Shown: piece after piece, positions 34,050 through 44,799 of the stretch | How positions within the stretch are numbered: the first letter of the stretch is position 1 | How the letters are laid out: each line of letters opens with the position of its first letter | From: Prorocentrum cordatum | Taxonomy: Eukaryota > Sar > Dinophyceae > Prorocentrales > Prorocentraceae | Assembly: GCA_963575745.1 (NCBI GenBank) | Contig: CAUYUJ010001703.1 | Location: 304,001-368,000 of the forward strand | Length of the DNA stretch: 64,000 nucleotides | Reading direction: 5' to 3' | Notes under the pieces: generated by a model | What the model was told of the DNA's origin: nothing | The model's database searches: none | Seen by the model: the letters and a program-made list of their open reading frames with translations, nothing else | Made by a program: the position numbers and the translations under genes

Positions 34050-35200
34050 ATCCTGGTCTTGTTACTCTGGTCGTGTTAGTCTGGTCTGGTCTGGCTGGTC
34101 TCGCGTCGACTGGTTGGTCGAGTAGTTCACCTCGTTGGTCTGGTTCGTCTGGTGTGGTACGTCCGATTGGTTCGGTTTGTCTGGTTCGGGTTGCTTTATC
34201 GGTCTGGTTCGCCAGGCTGGTCTAATTGGTCTGGCTGGTCTGGTCGGTCTGGTTGGTCTAGCTGGTCTGCTTGGTCTGGCTGTTTTTTTGCTCGTTGGTC
34301 TCGTTGGTCTAGCTGGTTTCGTCTGGTTGGTCTCATTGATTGGTCTGGCTGGTTGATTGGTCTGGCTGGTCTGGCTGGTCTGGTCTGCTCTGGATGGACT
34401 GGTTGGTCTGGCTGGTCTGGTCTGGTTTGGTCTGCCTGACCGGATCGACTGGTCAAGCTGGTCTGCTTGGTCTGGCTGGTATGTTTTTTCTCGTTGGTCT
34501 CGTTGGTCTGGTTGGTCTTGTCTGGTCTGCTCTGGCTGGTCTCGTTGGTCTGGTTGGTCTGTCGCGTTGGTCTGGCTGGTCGGGTTCGTCTGGGTGGTCT
34601 GGTCTGGTTGATTGGTCTGGCTGGTCTGGCTGGTCTGGTCTGCTCTGGATGGACTGGTTGGTCTGGCTGGTCTGGTCTGGTTTGGTCTGCCTGACCGGAT
34701 CGACTGGCCAAGCTGGTCTGGTTGCTTGGTCTACTTGTTCTGCTGTCTGCTTAGTCTAGCTGGTGTGGTTGGTCTGGTTGGTCTGGCTGGTCTGCTTCGT
34801 TTGGTTGGTCTGGTTAGTCTGGCTGGTCTGGTCTTGTTGGTCTGGTTGGTTGGTCTGGCTGGTCCGGCCCGTCAAGCTGGTCTGGTTGGGGTTGGTCTGG
34901 CTGGTGTAGCTGGTCTAGCTGGTCTTGTCTGGCTGGTCTGTTTGGTCTGGCTGGTCTGGTCTGGTCTGTCTGGCCTGATCGGTTGGTCTACAGGTCTGGT
35001 CTCATTGATTGGTCTGCCTGGTCTGCTTGGTCTGGCTGGTCTGCTTCGTCTACTTCCTTTAATTGGTTTGGTTGGTTGGCCCGGTTAGTCTGGCGCGTTC
35101 GGTTCTGGCTGGTATGCTTGGTCTGGCTGGTCTGATTGGTCTGGTTGGTCTGGCTGGTCTGGTTCGTCTGGTTCGTCTGGTTCGTCAGGTTGGTTGGCCG
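34050..35200 (+). repeat. CTGGTCTGG minisatellite
   Basis: About 1.15 kb of CTGGTCTGGCTGGTCTGGTT units (9-10 bp). It includes an internal duplication: the block containing CTGCTCTGGATGGACTGGTT and GCCTGACCGGATCGACTGG appears at about 34375-34455 and 34620-34710. It grows directly out of the end of the preceding tandem repeat unit. Confidence 0.9.
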
Positions 35201-35219
35201 GGTCGCGTCGCGCCGTCGT

Positions 35220-35305
35220 CCTCGTCCCCACCCTCGATTTTCTCGTCGTCGTCGTCGTGGTCAGCGTCGTCGTCGTCGTCGTCGACGTCGTCGTCGTCCT
35301 GCCAT
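35220..35305. repeat. GTC triplet tract
   Basis: (GTCGTC)n with a few substitutions, directly after the CTGGTCTGG minisatellite. Confidence 0.85.
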
Positions 35306-35477
35306 TTGCGTCGCCGCAACCGGGCGCGGGACCGAAAGCGCTGAAACGTCGAGCCCCACTGCGGCGGAATTGAATTGAGGTGGCGGAGAGGAACATCAGC
35401 AGCCATATCAGTTCTTATGCCCCAAAGCAAGGTAAGGCGCTGGGGCATAAGAACTTTGCGCCTCGAGCGGCTTAGAA

Positions 35478-36010
35478 TGGCGTACGTTTTGCAGGCTGGA
35501 ACATACGGCTTGCGTTATGTATTCTAGGGAATATTGCCGAGGAGTCGGGCGAGCAGACATGCATAGAGAGTACTGGCAGGCACAGGCGGGCATTTACACA
35601 TTGCATGGCTCAGGCATGAGGATGATGAAGGCAGGCGTCATGCTGCAGTGCATTGGCCGTTCATTATAGTATTGCTGCCAAGCCCGGTGGAGCTTTGGGA
35701 AGGAACTATATTGGACGTCTCGTGCAAAGAGGCGTATGGTCAAACGATCGGTGGTGATGGCGTACGTTTTGCAGGCTGGAACATACAGGTTGCGTTATGT
35801 ATTCTAGGGAATGTTGCCAAGGAGTCGGGCGAGCAGACATGCATAGAGAGTGCTGCAGGACGTGGCAAGCCCAGGTGGGCATTTACGCATTGCATGGCTC
35901 AGACATGAGGATGAGGAAGGCAGGCGTCATGCTGCAGTGGATTGGCCGTTCATTGTAGTATTGCTGCCAAGCCCGGTGGAGCTTTGGGAAGGAATTATCT
36001 TGGACGTCTT
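35478..36010 (+). repeat. ~280 bp direct repeat F, copies 2 and 3 in tandem
   Basis: GGCGTACGTTTTGCAGGCTG starts at 35479 and again at 35759, a period of 280. Both match 32757-33050 at over 90% by eye. The third copy ends at TTGGACGTCTTGGGC, where it runs into the minisatellite. Confidence 0.85.
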
Positions 36011-36560
36011 GGGCGGCTCGTGGTTGTCCCGAGTTCATCTTGGGGCGTTTTCTTGTGGCAGTTTGCGAGCCTCGAGCGCCGTATTGGGAGCCTCTCGGGC
36101 CGTCTTGGGGCGCTCCTGGGCCGTCTTGGGCGGCTCGTGGTTGTCTCGAGTTCCTCTTGGGGCGTTTTCTTGAGGCGGTGTGCGAGCCTCTAGCGCAGTC
36201 TTGTGAGCATCTCGGGCCGTCTTGGGGTGCTCCTGGGCCGTCTTGGAATCCTCTCGGGAGCCTCTTTGGCGATCTTGGGGCGATCTTGGGGGCCTTCTTG
36301 GCCGTCATGGAGCGTCGGAAAGCCTAAAAGGCGGGAACCCCAAAAACCTTAGAAAAACAATTGGAAAATGAATGAATTGTGTCTCTTGGGATCCTCTTTG
36401 GGCCCTCCTGGGAGCCTCTTGGGGGTCTCCGGAGCCGTCTTGGAAGCTTTTTAGGCCGTCTCGGAACCATCTTGGGCGTCTTGGAGCGGCCTTTGGGCGT
36501 CTCGGGTCCCTCTTGGAGAATGTCTTCGGGTTCTCTTGGCGTTTTCTCGTGGCATTTTGC
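36010..36560 (-). repeat. TCTTGGGGCC minisatellite array 6
   Basis: Degenerate 11-12 bp units (CGTCTTGGGGCGCTCCTGGG type), with a 120 bp internal duplication around GGGGCGTTTTCTTG (about 36040 and 36160). Confidence 0.7.
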
Positions 36561-36969
36561 AGGCCTGAGAGCCGCCCCAAAGGCCTGCACACCCACATTT
36601 GTGGTCGATAGGCCGGCCCCGGGCCCCTGGCCCCCGTGCGCCGTTATATGTATAATAACATACACCCCCATACGTATACACATACAAATATCAACCTGCC
36701 TACGGCAAGTCCCGCCACCGTGCCAGCCCAACATATCCAACGGTTACTGCTCGGGGAGGCACAGGAACCTTTCGCGTGTGTCACCTCGTGTCTCCAGGCG
36801 TATAAGAGCCGTATTGCGGATGATGGGAATTATGAAGATGGCGGGGGTCAGGCGGCTGATGATGGTGACGACGGGGAGCAGCAAGAAGAAAAGGAAGGGC
36901 CTTCACATGTGACGCCTTCCGTCTTCACTATTTGACCAGCTCTTACTGGACTCGCCTGGCTACGGGCAG

Positions 36970-37350
36970 TCGTGGCCCCCTGTGAGGCAATCCTGGGGAT
37001 CCACATGGGGCCCTCTTGGGCCGTCTGCGGGCTCTCTCAGGCCGTCTTGGGGCCCTCTTGGCGGTGCGGTGGGTGTCGTGGGGCCGTCGTGGGATCGTCG
37101 TGGCGCCGTATTGGGCCTTCTAAAGCTGCCGTGGATGCCTCGTGGGCCTTCCAGGGGCCATCTGGGGCCATCATGGGACCATCTTGAGGTCTCGTGGGCT
37201 GTCTTGGGGCCATCGTGGTGGCTTCTTGGGCCGTCTTGAGCGAACGAGCGAACGAAAGCCATCCAAACACCACAAGGACATCCATGATTTCGGCTTCTTC
37301 GGACACTGATGGAGGTCCTCTTGTGCCCCGTTTGGGCCCTCTTGGGGCAT
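36970..37350 (-). repeat. TCTTGGGGCC minisatellite array 7
   Basis: Same unit and sense as array 6. Between the two arrays (36560-36970) I see no supported gene. Confidence 0.65.
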
Positions 37351-37354
37351 CTTT

Positions 37355-37980
37355 TTTTTTTTGCCCAGACCATCTGCCCAGACTGAGACCGCGTAACATG
37401 CAGAACAAGCATCAAAGGGCCGATGCAATGATTGCACCAAGGGCTGCCAAAAACGACTCCGCTCAACCTTCTACTGCACACGAGACGTTGGTGTTTGCAC
37501 CAGCGTGCGTTCAAAATGCACGAATGCCGGCAAAAAAGCGTTGGAAGACCAACGCCGCCTTCAATTGAGCCTGCGCCCGCGAAGCAAGCACCAATGCCAA
37601 TGAGGCGCTGACCATTGTGCCATGAGCTGGGGTCGTGCAGCTCGCCGCTCGTGCATCATGCGTGAAGCGCGCCTCGTCTATTCGATGCTAAGTTCGCCTC
37701 TTCGTTTAGAGGCCTGGAACATTCCTTGTCAAAATAAGCATGAACTTTGACGCCACGCTGAACGCCAAGATGGGAATTGAGCCCGCTACAGCGACAATCG
37801 CCCGAAACGCCTTGCGTGGTCCCGCAAACGAAGCTGCTGGCAATGCAAGCGCTCGGCAGGACTCAAATTACCCAAGTTCCATCGCCCACTTTGTTTGGAC
37901 GAAGGCGCTGCCGAATCAAACAAATAAATATACATACATCCTCCCTTTCTTATATTTCTATAATCGCGACGTTGCTGGAA
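37355..37980. other. 3' flank of the polytopic protein gene, no gene seen
   Basis: Lower G+C than its surroundings. A plus frame from 37740 (LNAKMGIEPATATIARNALR) looks protein-like but lacks support; the downstream exons of the minus-strand gene, if any, would fall here. Confidence 0.3.
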
Positions 37981-37983
37981 AAA

Positions 37984-39128
37984 TCAACGACGAGTTATCG
38001 AGTGCAAGCCCTGTGTGCGGACGCCGCTGGTGAAATTCTTCCAGTCCTGGTAGTCCTCTGCCGTGCACTGCTGGGTCGTAAGCGGCTCCCCGTGAACGGC
38101 GGAGGCGTAAAACGTCTGCCAGGCGCACGCGAAGAGTATGGCCGCCAGGACGACGTGAACTGAGAAGCCGATAGAGTTCGCCTTGAAGAACGGGGCCCTG
38201 AAATCGACAAGCCACCAGAAGAACTCGAAGCTCATCCCAGCCAAAAATGACCAGAAATACAAAAAGCCACGTTGGCCCCAGGAATTGATGATGAAGCACT
38301 CCTGGTCGATATGCCTCCACAGCCATACGCAATTGCGGAGAATCACGGCGACGATTCGGTTCCATCTAGGCGAAAATATTAACACCACGGCGACCGTCAT
38401 GTACTGGAAGTGGAGCCCATAAAAACCACGGCTTGCGACGTACAACCCACGGAAGAGGCAGACGAGGATACCGACACCTAATGCCACGAAAAAACAGATT
38501 CTCCGCACCGCGCTTCGGCTGGACGTCACAGACGCCCAGCCCGATGGTGCCCAGCCCTGCGGCCAGGATGATGACGAACATCGTGACTTTGCCGAACATG
38601 GCGTGGAACTTGCCGTAGGCGTCAATGCCAATGTGCACAGCCATCCACATGGAGCAAAGCTGAACGCAGATCGCGGCCAGCATCATACAGGCGAACCACA
38701 TGTGCATCTCCAGGACGGACGGGATCCCGATGTATGCGCGGTACGGGTTCTGCTCGTTCATCGAGTGCGGCATGTGAGGCTCCCCAGCCGACGTGTTCCA
38801 CAGCCCCTGTACAGGATCGACTTGAAGACCGAGTACATGAAGATGCAGAAGCAGGGGGTCGCGTAGGCAATGGCGATGTTCAGATACTGCCTCTTGAAAG
38901 CGTGCACGTGGTTGTCCCAGTCCGCGGGCCCCTGCGTCGAGCACCATGTGCGCCGGGCCGCGAGCCGACACTATGTGGCTTATTGCAGGGGGCAGAAGGC
39001 CCTCTTGTTCCAGCGCGCCCGCGCGCGGAATCATCAAAGCCATCGCCGCCGCCGGGCCAGCTGGGCCGAGCGAGCTTCGGCTGAGAACTGCGACGAGCTA
39101 ATGAAGCCGAAAAGACCTGATCCCACAT
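37984..39128 (-). CDS. Polytopic membrane protein with SL-marked 5' end, two frame breaks
   Basis: The ATG at 39128 lies directly after the SL relicts and opens MWDQVFSASLARRSSQPKLA. After a probable short intron or indel (a CGCAG acceptor near 38940), the coding frame runs DWDNHVHAFKRQYLNIAIAY and TPCFCIFMYSVFKSILYRG. At about 38805 it shifts by one base to MNEQNPYRAYIGIPSVLEMH, WFACMMLAAICVQLCSMWMA and VTMFVIILAAGLGTIGLGV, and at about 38510 it shifts back to ICFFVALGVGILVCLFRGLY, GFLYFWSFLAGMSFEFFWWL, IGFSVHVVLAAILFACAWQT and the stop at 37984. About eight membrane helices; family not recognised. The two breaks compensate, so the gene is either a recent pseudogene or carries two assembly errors. 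Confidence 0.62.
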
Positions 39129-39130
39129 GG

Positions 39131-39173
39131 CTTGAGCCAAAATGGCTATGGCTTGAGCCAAAATGGCTACGGA
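39131..39173 (-). other. Two tandem spliced-leader relicts
   Basis: The minus strand at 39173-39152 is a full match to the 22-base dinoflagellate spliced leader (it begins TCCGTAGCC and ends GGCTCAAG). The next copy, 39151-39131, follows without a gap, lacks the first base and has one change (CCATAGCC for CCGTAGCC). Two bases later comes the ATG of the membrane protein gene. Tandem relict SLs are the accepted mark of trans-spliced mRNA reintegrated more than once (established for dinoflagellates). Confidence 0.95.
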
Positions 39174-39310
39174 GGCCCTCTTGGGGGCATCTTGGGCCGC
39201 CTTGAAGCCATATTCGGCTGCCTTGGGGCCAAATTTGGACGTCGAATGTATTGGGCCATCTTGGTGTCCCTTTCTTCCTGCATGGGCCGTCTTGGAAGCT
39301 CGGGACGCAG
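39160..39310 (-). repeat. Short TCTTGGGGCC minisatellite array 8
   Basis: About a dozen 11-13 bp units (CTCTTGGGGGCATCTTGGGC type), directly upstream of the SL relicts. Confidence 0.55.
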
Positions 39311-39319
39311 ATCCAATGC

Positions 39320-40080
39320 GTCTCAGAAAAAGACTCGTGGCCTCCAGGGCGCGACTCCATCGTTTTGTAACGAGGGATCGTGGCCTCGGGAGGGAGGGTG
39401 GTGCATGTGGGGAAGGCGATGCATGCGGGAAGACGCCTTGCTAGAATGCAGGACCACCCTACCAGACAGCCCTTGGCATTCTTCCACGCACGGCGCAAGC
39501 ACAAAACACGATGTGTTCTAGCATACTGTGTTTCTCGGAAGAGCTCCGACGCGATCAACGCACCCCGTGCTGCCGAACCTGAGATCAAAAAACTCTGGAG
39601 TGACAAAGCTGGCACGTGCTCTGACATCTTGACGTCCGAGACCCTGACGCATGCATCGTGGGATACATGATGGCACAAGACGAGGCCGCGCAAAGGCCTG
39701 TTCTCTGGTGCCCCCGTCCCCCTCCACTTCCCCGCATCCTCCTCCACTCCCCGCTCCGCTGCCCCCTGCTTCCGCCCCGTCGACCTCCCTCCCCCCTCCA
39801 CTCCCCTTCGCTTCATGCCTTACTGTAAGGACCCTGTCTCCCAGAGATAAGAAGAGCGCTCGGTCCAGATCCCAGGCAGCTCTTGCATGCGACACGAGCT
39901 CCTGACAGAAATAGTGGGAAGAAACGGTATATATGGATGTCTGTTAAGATAGAGAGATAGAGAGAGAGAGACAGACGTAGCGGGATAGAGAGAGACACAT
40001 ATCCGTCGATCTGGCGTGTGAGTTTAAGAAGTCTAAGCTGAAGCTCTGCTTCAGCATGAGCTTTAGCTCTGCTTGGGAGG
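39320..40080. other. No gene seen; GA tract
   Basis: Contains a C-rich stretch at 39710-39810 and GATAGAGAGAGAGAGAC-type sequence at 39945-40000. No supported exon. Confidence 0.4.
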
Positions 40081-40685
40081 GGGGGGGAGGGGGGGGAAGT
40101 GAGTACCTGGCAAATTAAGTGCTCGGCACCGCACCTCCCCCCCTGCCAGCACCCAGGAGAGAGGGGGGAGGGCAGGAGAGAGGGGGGGGGAGAGGGGCGG
40201 GGGGGACAGGAGAGAGAGGGGGGGGGACAGGAAGGGGGGGGGGGGAAAGAAGAGGGGGTGTGGGACAGGAGAGAGGGGGGGAGGACAGGAGAGGAGGGGG
40301 GGGACAGGAGAGAGGGGGGGGAGAGGGGGGGGGGGGGCAAGCTAGGTGCGCTCGCGTCATATCTGACGTCCTACCCCTCCCTCCCATCCCTTACCATGGC
40401 GCTGATTTTCTCTATCCCGGACGCGTGTCGTAGCGGACCTGTGGCTCGGGGGGGGAAGACAAGAGAGAGGGGGGGGGGAAGGAGAGAGGAGGAGGGGAAA
40501 GGAGAGAGGGAGGGGGGACAGGAGAGAGGGGGGGGGGACAGGAGGAGAGAGGGGGGGAGAGGGGGGGGGGGGAAGGGGGGGGGGGACAGGAGAGAGGGGG
40601 GGGGGGAGGGGGGGAACGGAGAGGGGGGGGAGGGGACATGAGAGAGGGGGGGTGTACAGGAGAGAGGGGGTGGGGTGGGGGGGGG
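40076..40685. repeat. G-rich GGGGGGAGAGAG tract
   Basis: Two blocks (40076-40340 and 40440-40685) of G runs of 6-13 bases separated by AGAGA or ACAGGAGAGA, with a unique 100 bp segment between. Many closely spaced G runs make G-quadruplex formation likely (general knowledge). The ORFs are Gly/Glu/Arg or Pro/Ser repeats and are not genes. Confidence 0.9.
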
Positions 40686-40689
40686 CCGG

Positions 40690-40739
40690 GATCAGTACCA
40701 ACTCCATCACCATCACCATCACCACCATCGTCACATCAC

Positions 40740-40792
<53 letters not shown>

Positions 40793-40880
40793 GCATCATC
40801 AGCATCAGCATCAGCATCAGCATCAGCATCAGCAGCAGCATCAGCATCAGCATCAGCATCAGCATCATCAGCATCATCAG

Positions 40881-40942
<62 letters not shown>
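40690..40942. repeat. (CAT)n / (CAG CAT)n triplet tract
   Basis: A pure (ATC)n block, a central (CAGCAT)n block at about 40790-40890, and another pure (ATC)n block: a nested symmetric arrangement. A GA-rich stretch follows at 40983-41065. Confidence 0.95.
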
Positions 40943-41084
40943 GGAGCGCCCCGGATCGGCGGCACTGGCCGGAGGCCACTACAATAGAGAGAAAGAGAGA
41001 GTGAGAGAGAGAGAGAGAGAGCACAAAAAAAGGAGACTGGAGATATAGAAAGAGAGAGAGCGATGATGCAGACCCTGCTGAGCT

Positions 41085-42031
41085 TCACTCATGCACGAGG
41101 ATCCCACTGGTGTGATGGTGGAGCATGTGTGCAGACACGGTGGCCACAACCAACAGGAAATGGGCAATCATGAAATTTAGAATCGGAGACTTTCGGCCCG
41201 CAACGCCATCATAGTGGTAGTTTTTTTCGCGTGTGCTTTGCCATTGACGCATACGCGCTGACCTCGGGAAAATCGCTCGGGATGTCACAAAACCTTCTGG
41301 ATGCCAACGCCTTCTGAATATTAAGACGCATCTCCGATGTAATCATACTTCCAATGCGAGGGCCAAACAACTTTCCACCGTTTGTGGGGAATCGTTCCAC
41401 CCCTCTCCGCTTCGTTTTCTGATTGCCCAGGAGCCCGACATAGACCATGGAAGGCACAAACATCTAAACACATGCGAAGAAGCTCGGACATCTTCAGAAC
41501 GAACACATAGAGGAAGAAAAGACTGCATAAACATAAACTGTCGACTGTCCACGCGGATTTATTGGACCTGCGCTGGCCCCCCCTCCCTGGCGAGCGGAGA
41601 GCGTCAGGGGCTGCACCGGAAGCGCCTCCAAGGTGGCCCAGAACCGATCCAAGAAATCCGCGCGGACCACCGACAATTCATGTTTATGCCGCGTGTCAGA
41701 CCTGGCGGTGACCTCGCAATCCGCAAAGACCTCACCGCAAGGTCCGTCACCACACGGTTTTGGGACCTCGGAGGCCCCAGTCGCCCGTGACATCTTCGGA
41801 GAAAGCCCCAACTCCCAAAACCATGCGGTGGCTCCGAATCCCCACCGACTCACCACACGGTGTGGTCACCACACCGTTTGGGGACCCCGATCCACCTCGA
41901 GAAATGAAGGGCACAAGGCGGTCCTCGAATGCCTCGAGCCACTCGGCCACCGCGGTGGCCTCGATTGCGCGAGGGTCCTCCTCCTCGTTGGCCTTGCCAA
42001 TGGAAATTCGTCGGGAGAGGTATGGCGACAA
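41085..42031 (-). CDS. Small protein with C-terminal membrane anchor, two exons, one frame break
   Basis: A first exon (about 42031-41880) reads RRISIGKANEEEDPRAIEAT and AVAEWLEAFEDRLVPFISRG. The second (about 41465-41085) reads VYVGLLGNQKTKRRGVERFP, FGPRIGSMITSEMRLNIQKA, RRFCDIPSDFPEVSAYASMA, then after an A7 run NYHYDGVAGRKSPILNFMIA and HFLLVVATVSAHMLHHHTSG to the stop. The frames before and after A7 (41221-41227) connect only if one A is removed. Short length, basic patches and a single C-terminal helix with a His-rich end recall small mitochondrial inner-membrane complex subunits, but this is a guess. Foldback 1 and a palindrome cluster lie between the exons. Confidence 0.5.
41527..41684. 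repeat. Foldback element 1, copy 4 (between exons)
   Basis: Left arm CATAAACATAAACTGTCGAC with CGCGGATTTATTGGACC, centre CCCCCCTCCCTGGCGAGCGG, right arm CCAAGAAATCCGCGCGGACC and TTCATGTTTATGC. It lies between the two exons of the small anchored protein. Confidence 0.8.
41725..41885. repeat. CACCACACGGTGTGGT palindrome cluster
   Basis: A perfect palindrome ACCACACGGTGTGGT at about 41853-41867, flanked by CACCACACGGTTTTGGGACC at 41749 and CACCACACCGTTTGGGGACC at 41868, with AAAACCATGCGGTGG between: a nested set of direct and inverted repeats next to foldback 1. Confidence 0.65.
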
Positions 42032-42039
42032 TGAGCGCA

Positions 42040-44700
42040 GTAAGAGTCAAGCAGGCTGAGGCAGGCGGCCCACGGCGGGCAATCCCGTTCGCGCGCGTGT
42101 TGTTGATTGCGTTGGTGCTGTTGTCATGTGGTCGACGGTCGGACTTGGCGCTGTTGCCGATGTCGGCGCTGTGCTTGTGATACGCAACTGGGCGTATGAT
42201 GTGCCGAAGCACGCGTCGCTGGGATCGTCGTGGTGTCGGGAGCACGTCTTTGGTGAGTATCCCCAAGGCGTAGCCGTACAAGACGGTCGGCTCGACTATA
42301 CCTCTGGATAGTCTGCGCCTGCTGTGAAGAGGGTACCGCTTGCTTTGTAGATCGTCGGTGGGTTCAATCTAGTGTTGCTCGTGCGACGGCAGCTTCTGGA
42401 CATGTTATGTTTGTTGCTCAGTGATGTGGAGCGTAGGTGGTCCAACGAACTAGCGATTCCACAATCATTATCCCCGTTAAGGGGTGGTTTACCTCTCCAC
42501 CTACCCCCCTCTCCATGGGTCTGAAGGGAGTATTCCGCGAGGGGTTGGAATGTTCAAGATGGCATCCACGATCGCATAATTTAGCCCGAGATGGCTCACC
42601 ATAGCGCCCCATATGCCACCAAGAAGCGCCATGATCGTCCTAAGACGGCTCCAGGGGGCCAAGTAGCGTTCAAGGACAGACACACACACACACACGACAG
42701 GCCCAAATTCATCCCAAACCTGTTGGCAATCAATGGTTTTTATTTTATCGCACGTTCGTTTCCGATGAATCTTGGAACCGCCAGATAGCTCCAGGATGGC
42801 CCAAAAAGGGCCCAAGAGTGGCCCCAGGCAGCCGCAAGAGTGCCTGACTGGCTCGTTTGAGCCTCCAGGGTGCCTGGCGCACCTGGAACTCGTGGCGCAC
42901 ATGGCACGCGTGGCGCTCCTGAGGAATATGCTGAGACCCCCCGGGGTGTTATCTATGTTATTTATGTGCTGGGAGGGCGGGTTGTAGTGAACGAGACGGC
43001 TTGCGGGCGAAGGATGGACCTCGACCCTACCCCTTACCCCCTCCCCTGGACCTGGACGGGGGTTTCCGCGACGCGTTGGACCGTTTGCAAGATTGCCAAG
43101 GACAGCTCCGAAAGCGCCTCAGGCAGCCCAAGATGACTTCCAAGATGGCTCAAGATAGCCCAAGATGCCCCAAGATGGCTCCGCAAATTGAATTATGCTT
43201 GCGTAGCGTTTCCCATGAATTCGGGTGGCCAACGCGGCCAGTTCTCTTGCACGCGTAACGCAATTGCCGACACATGGGATTACCACTCGTGAACATGTTC
43301 GAGCACCATTGTTCCCGAGAAGCCCGTGCGAAAACAAGCTTAGTACGGAGATCTGTCGGATTTGACATGTCTTTGATTGCGAGGCCGTCGGGACATAATT
43401 GGACTCACGCAGAGCGTGATTGCTATTATTCTGTAGTGTTGGGGATGGCGGGTCGCCAGACTTGCGCATAACGCTGGTTACGGTGTGCCTCAAATGTTCT
43501 GGCGACGCCTTTTCTGGTGCTAAGATGTCGTTGAAGAGCTTCACCGGTTGCTGCTCGATGGTATCTCCTCCAACTGTTTATATGCCCCGCGGCGAGACAG
43601 GTCGCGTCCTTGCCTTAACGAGTGAGGGGGCAAGGACCGAAGGTGGGTAACCAGAGGAGCAAACGAGCAAGAGTGGGGCAGGTATGGGAAAATGGGGCAT
43701 GGAGAGGACGGAAAAGCGGATGAGAAAGTATATATGGTTGGGAAAGGGCCGCGCAAGGGAGAGGGGGTGGGCGCAGAGAGAATGTCCTCCTTGCCTTCCT
43801 CAGCTTCCTAGTTGTCCTCCTCCTCCTCCTGGTGCTTCCCCAACTGACCTTCAGTCTCCTCAGTCTCTTGCCCTCTTCTCCCAACGCAGGGTCCCCTTGG
43901 GACCCCCTAAAGATCCATGTAAGCCCCCACGTTCCCTCGAAAGCTGCCCTCCACCATCCCCTCACGACCTCCTCCTCCTCCTCCTTCTCCTCTTCCTCCT
44001 CCTCCTCCTCCTCCTCCTCCTCCTCCTCTTACCTGTCCAACTCCCCCGTCCCTTCCTCCTCCGCCATCCACTTCGCCCTCACCCTCCCCTCCCCTCTCTT
44101 CTCCCGTCCCATTCGAGAACCTTGGAGACCCCGAACCCCCAACGAACAGAGGAGGCTCCCGCAGAGCCCCTCCGCCTTCCCCCTCGTCGCCTTGCCATTC
44201 TCCTCTTCCCCGCTCCCTCCCCGCAAAGGGTGCCGCGAAGGAGCGCGGCCAGGAAGGGCGGCCTTCTTGATGGACTCGAAGACCTGTGGGCAGCCGCGCT
44301 CTGCGCGCGGAGTTGCTTGACGGTTCAACGATGGAGTCCTGAGGGATGGAGGCCTACAGATAGGAAGGGATCCAAGGGTGAAGTTACACTGTTTGAGGCA
44401 CCTCGTCGTCAGGGCCCTATCCCTCAGAACCCATTCTTTGAACCACCGACTTACTGTCGGGGTCTTTTGCTCGGCGTGTCGCGGCGGATACCGTGCCGCT
44501 CCGCATCGCGGGGCGGAAGGCTGGGGAAAGTTCGGGACGCTGACGCTTTGGACTTGGGAGGGGGTGAGTAACCAATGACATCGGAGGCCAAATCTCCAAA
44601 CCCCTTTAAAACAATTTCGAAGTACTCGATCCGCACGTGGAACACGCCAGCACTGGCCCATCCTAGGTAGGACCTCCCCATCCTAGGAAAAGGAGGAGGA
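42040..44700. other. No gene supported
   Basis: Includes CCAAGATGGCYC minisatellite remnants (42590-42850, 43120-43180), a CACACA tract at 42680-42696 and a CTC tract at 43970-44030. High G+C keeps frames open at 43.7-44.6 kb, but translations are Pro/Ser/Leu-type. Confidence 0.4.
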
Positions 44701-44705
44701 GGATG

Positions 44706-44790
44706 GTTTTCCACCACCAGTACCATAGGTAGGACCTCCCCATCCTCCCTTCTCCAGCGTCCTACCTATGGTAATGGTGGCGGAAAATTC
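44706..44790. repeat. Foldback element 7
   Basis: Left arm GGTTTTCCACCACCAGTACC ATAGGTAGGAC, right arm its near-complement GTCCTACCTATGGTAATGG TGGCGGAAAATTC, with a 23 bp centre. One arm-like sequence, GATTTTCCACCACCACTACC ATGGGTAGGA, also occurs at 19732-19761. Confidence 0.8.
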
Positions 44791-44799
44791 GCCCGTCAC

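Noticed and set aside
34135-35088. Hydrophobic Gly/Leu/Val/Trp repeat protein that looks like a membrane protein
   Set aside because: It is a by-product of the CTGGTCTGG minisatellite, and neighbouring frames give similar repeats.
40638-41048. Poly-His, poly-Ser and poly-Ile frames
   Set aside because: They are the three frames of a CAT triplet tract.
41221-41227. Programmed ribosomal frameshift at A7
   Set aside because: The needed shift is +1 (or -2), not the -1 that such a run favours, and no downstream structure stands out; an indel is simpler.
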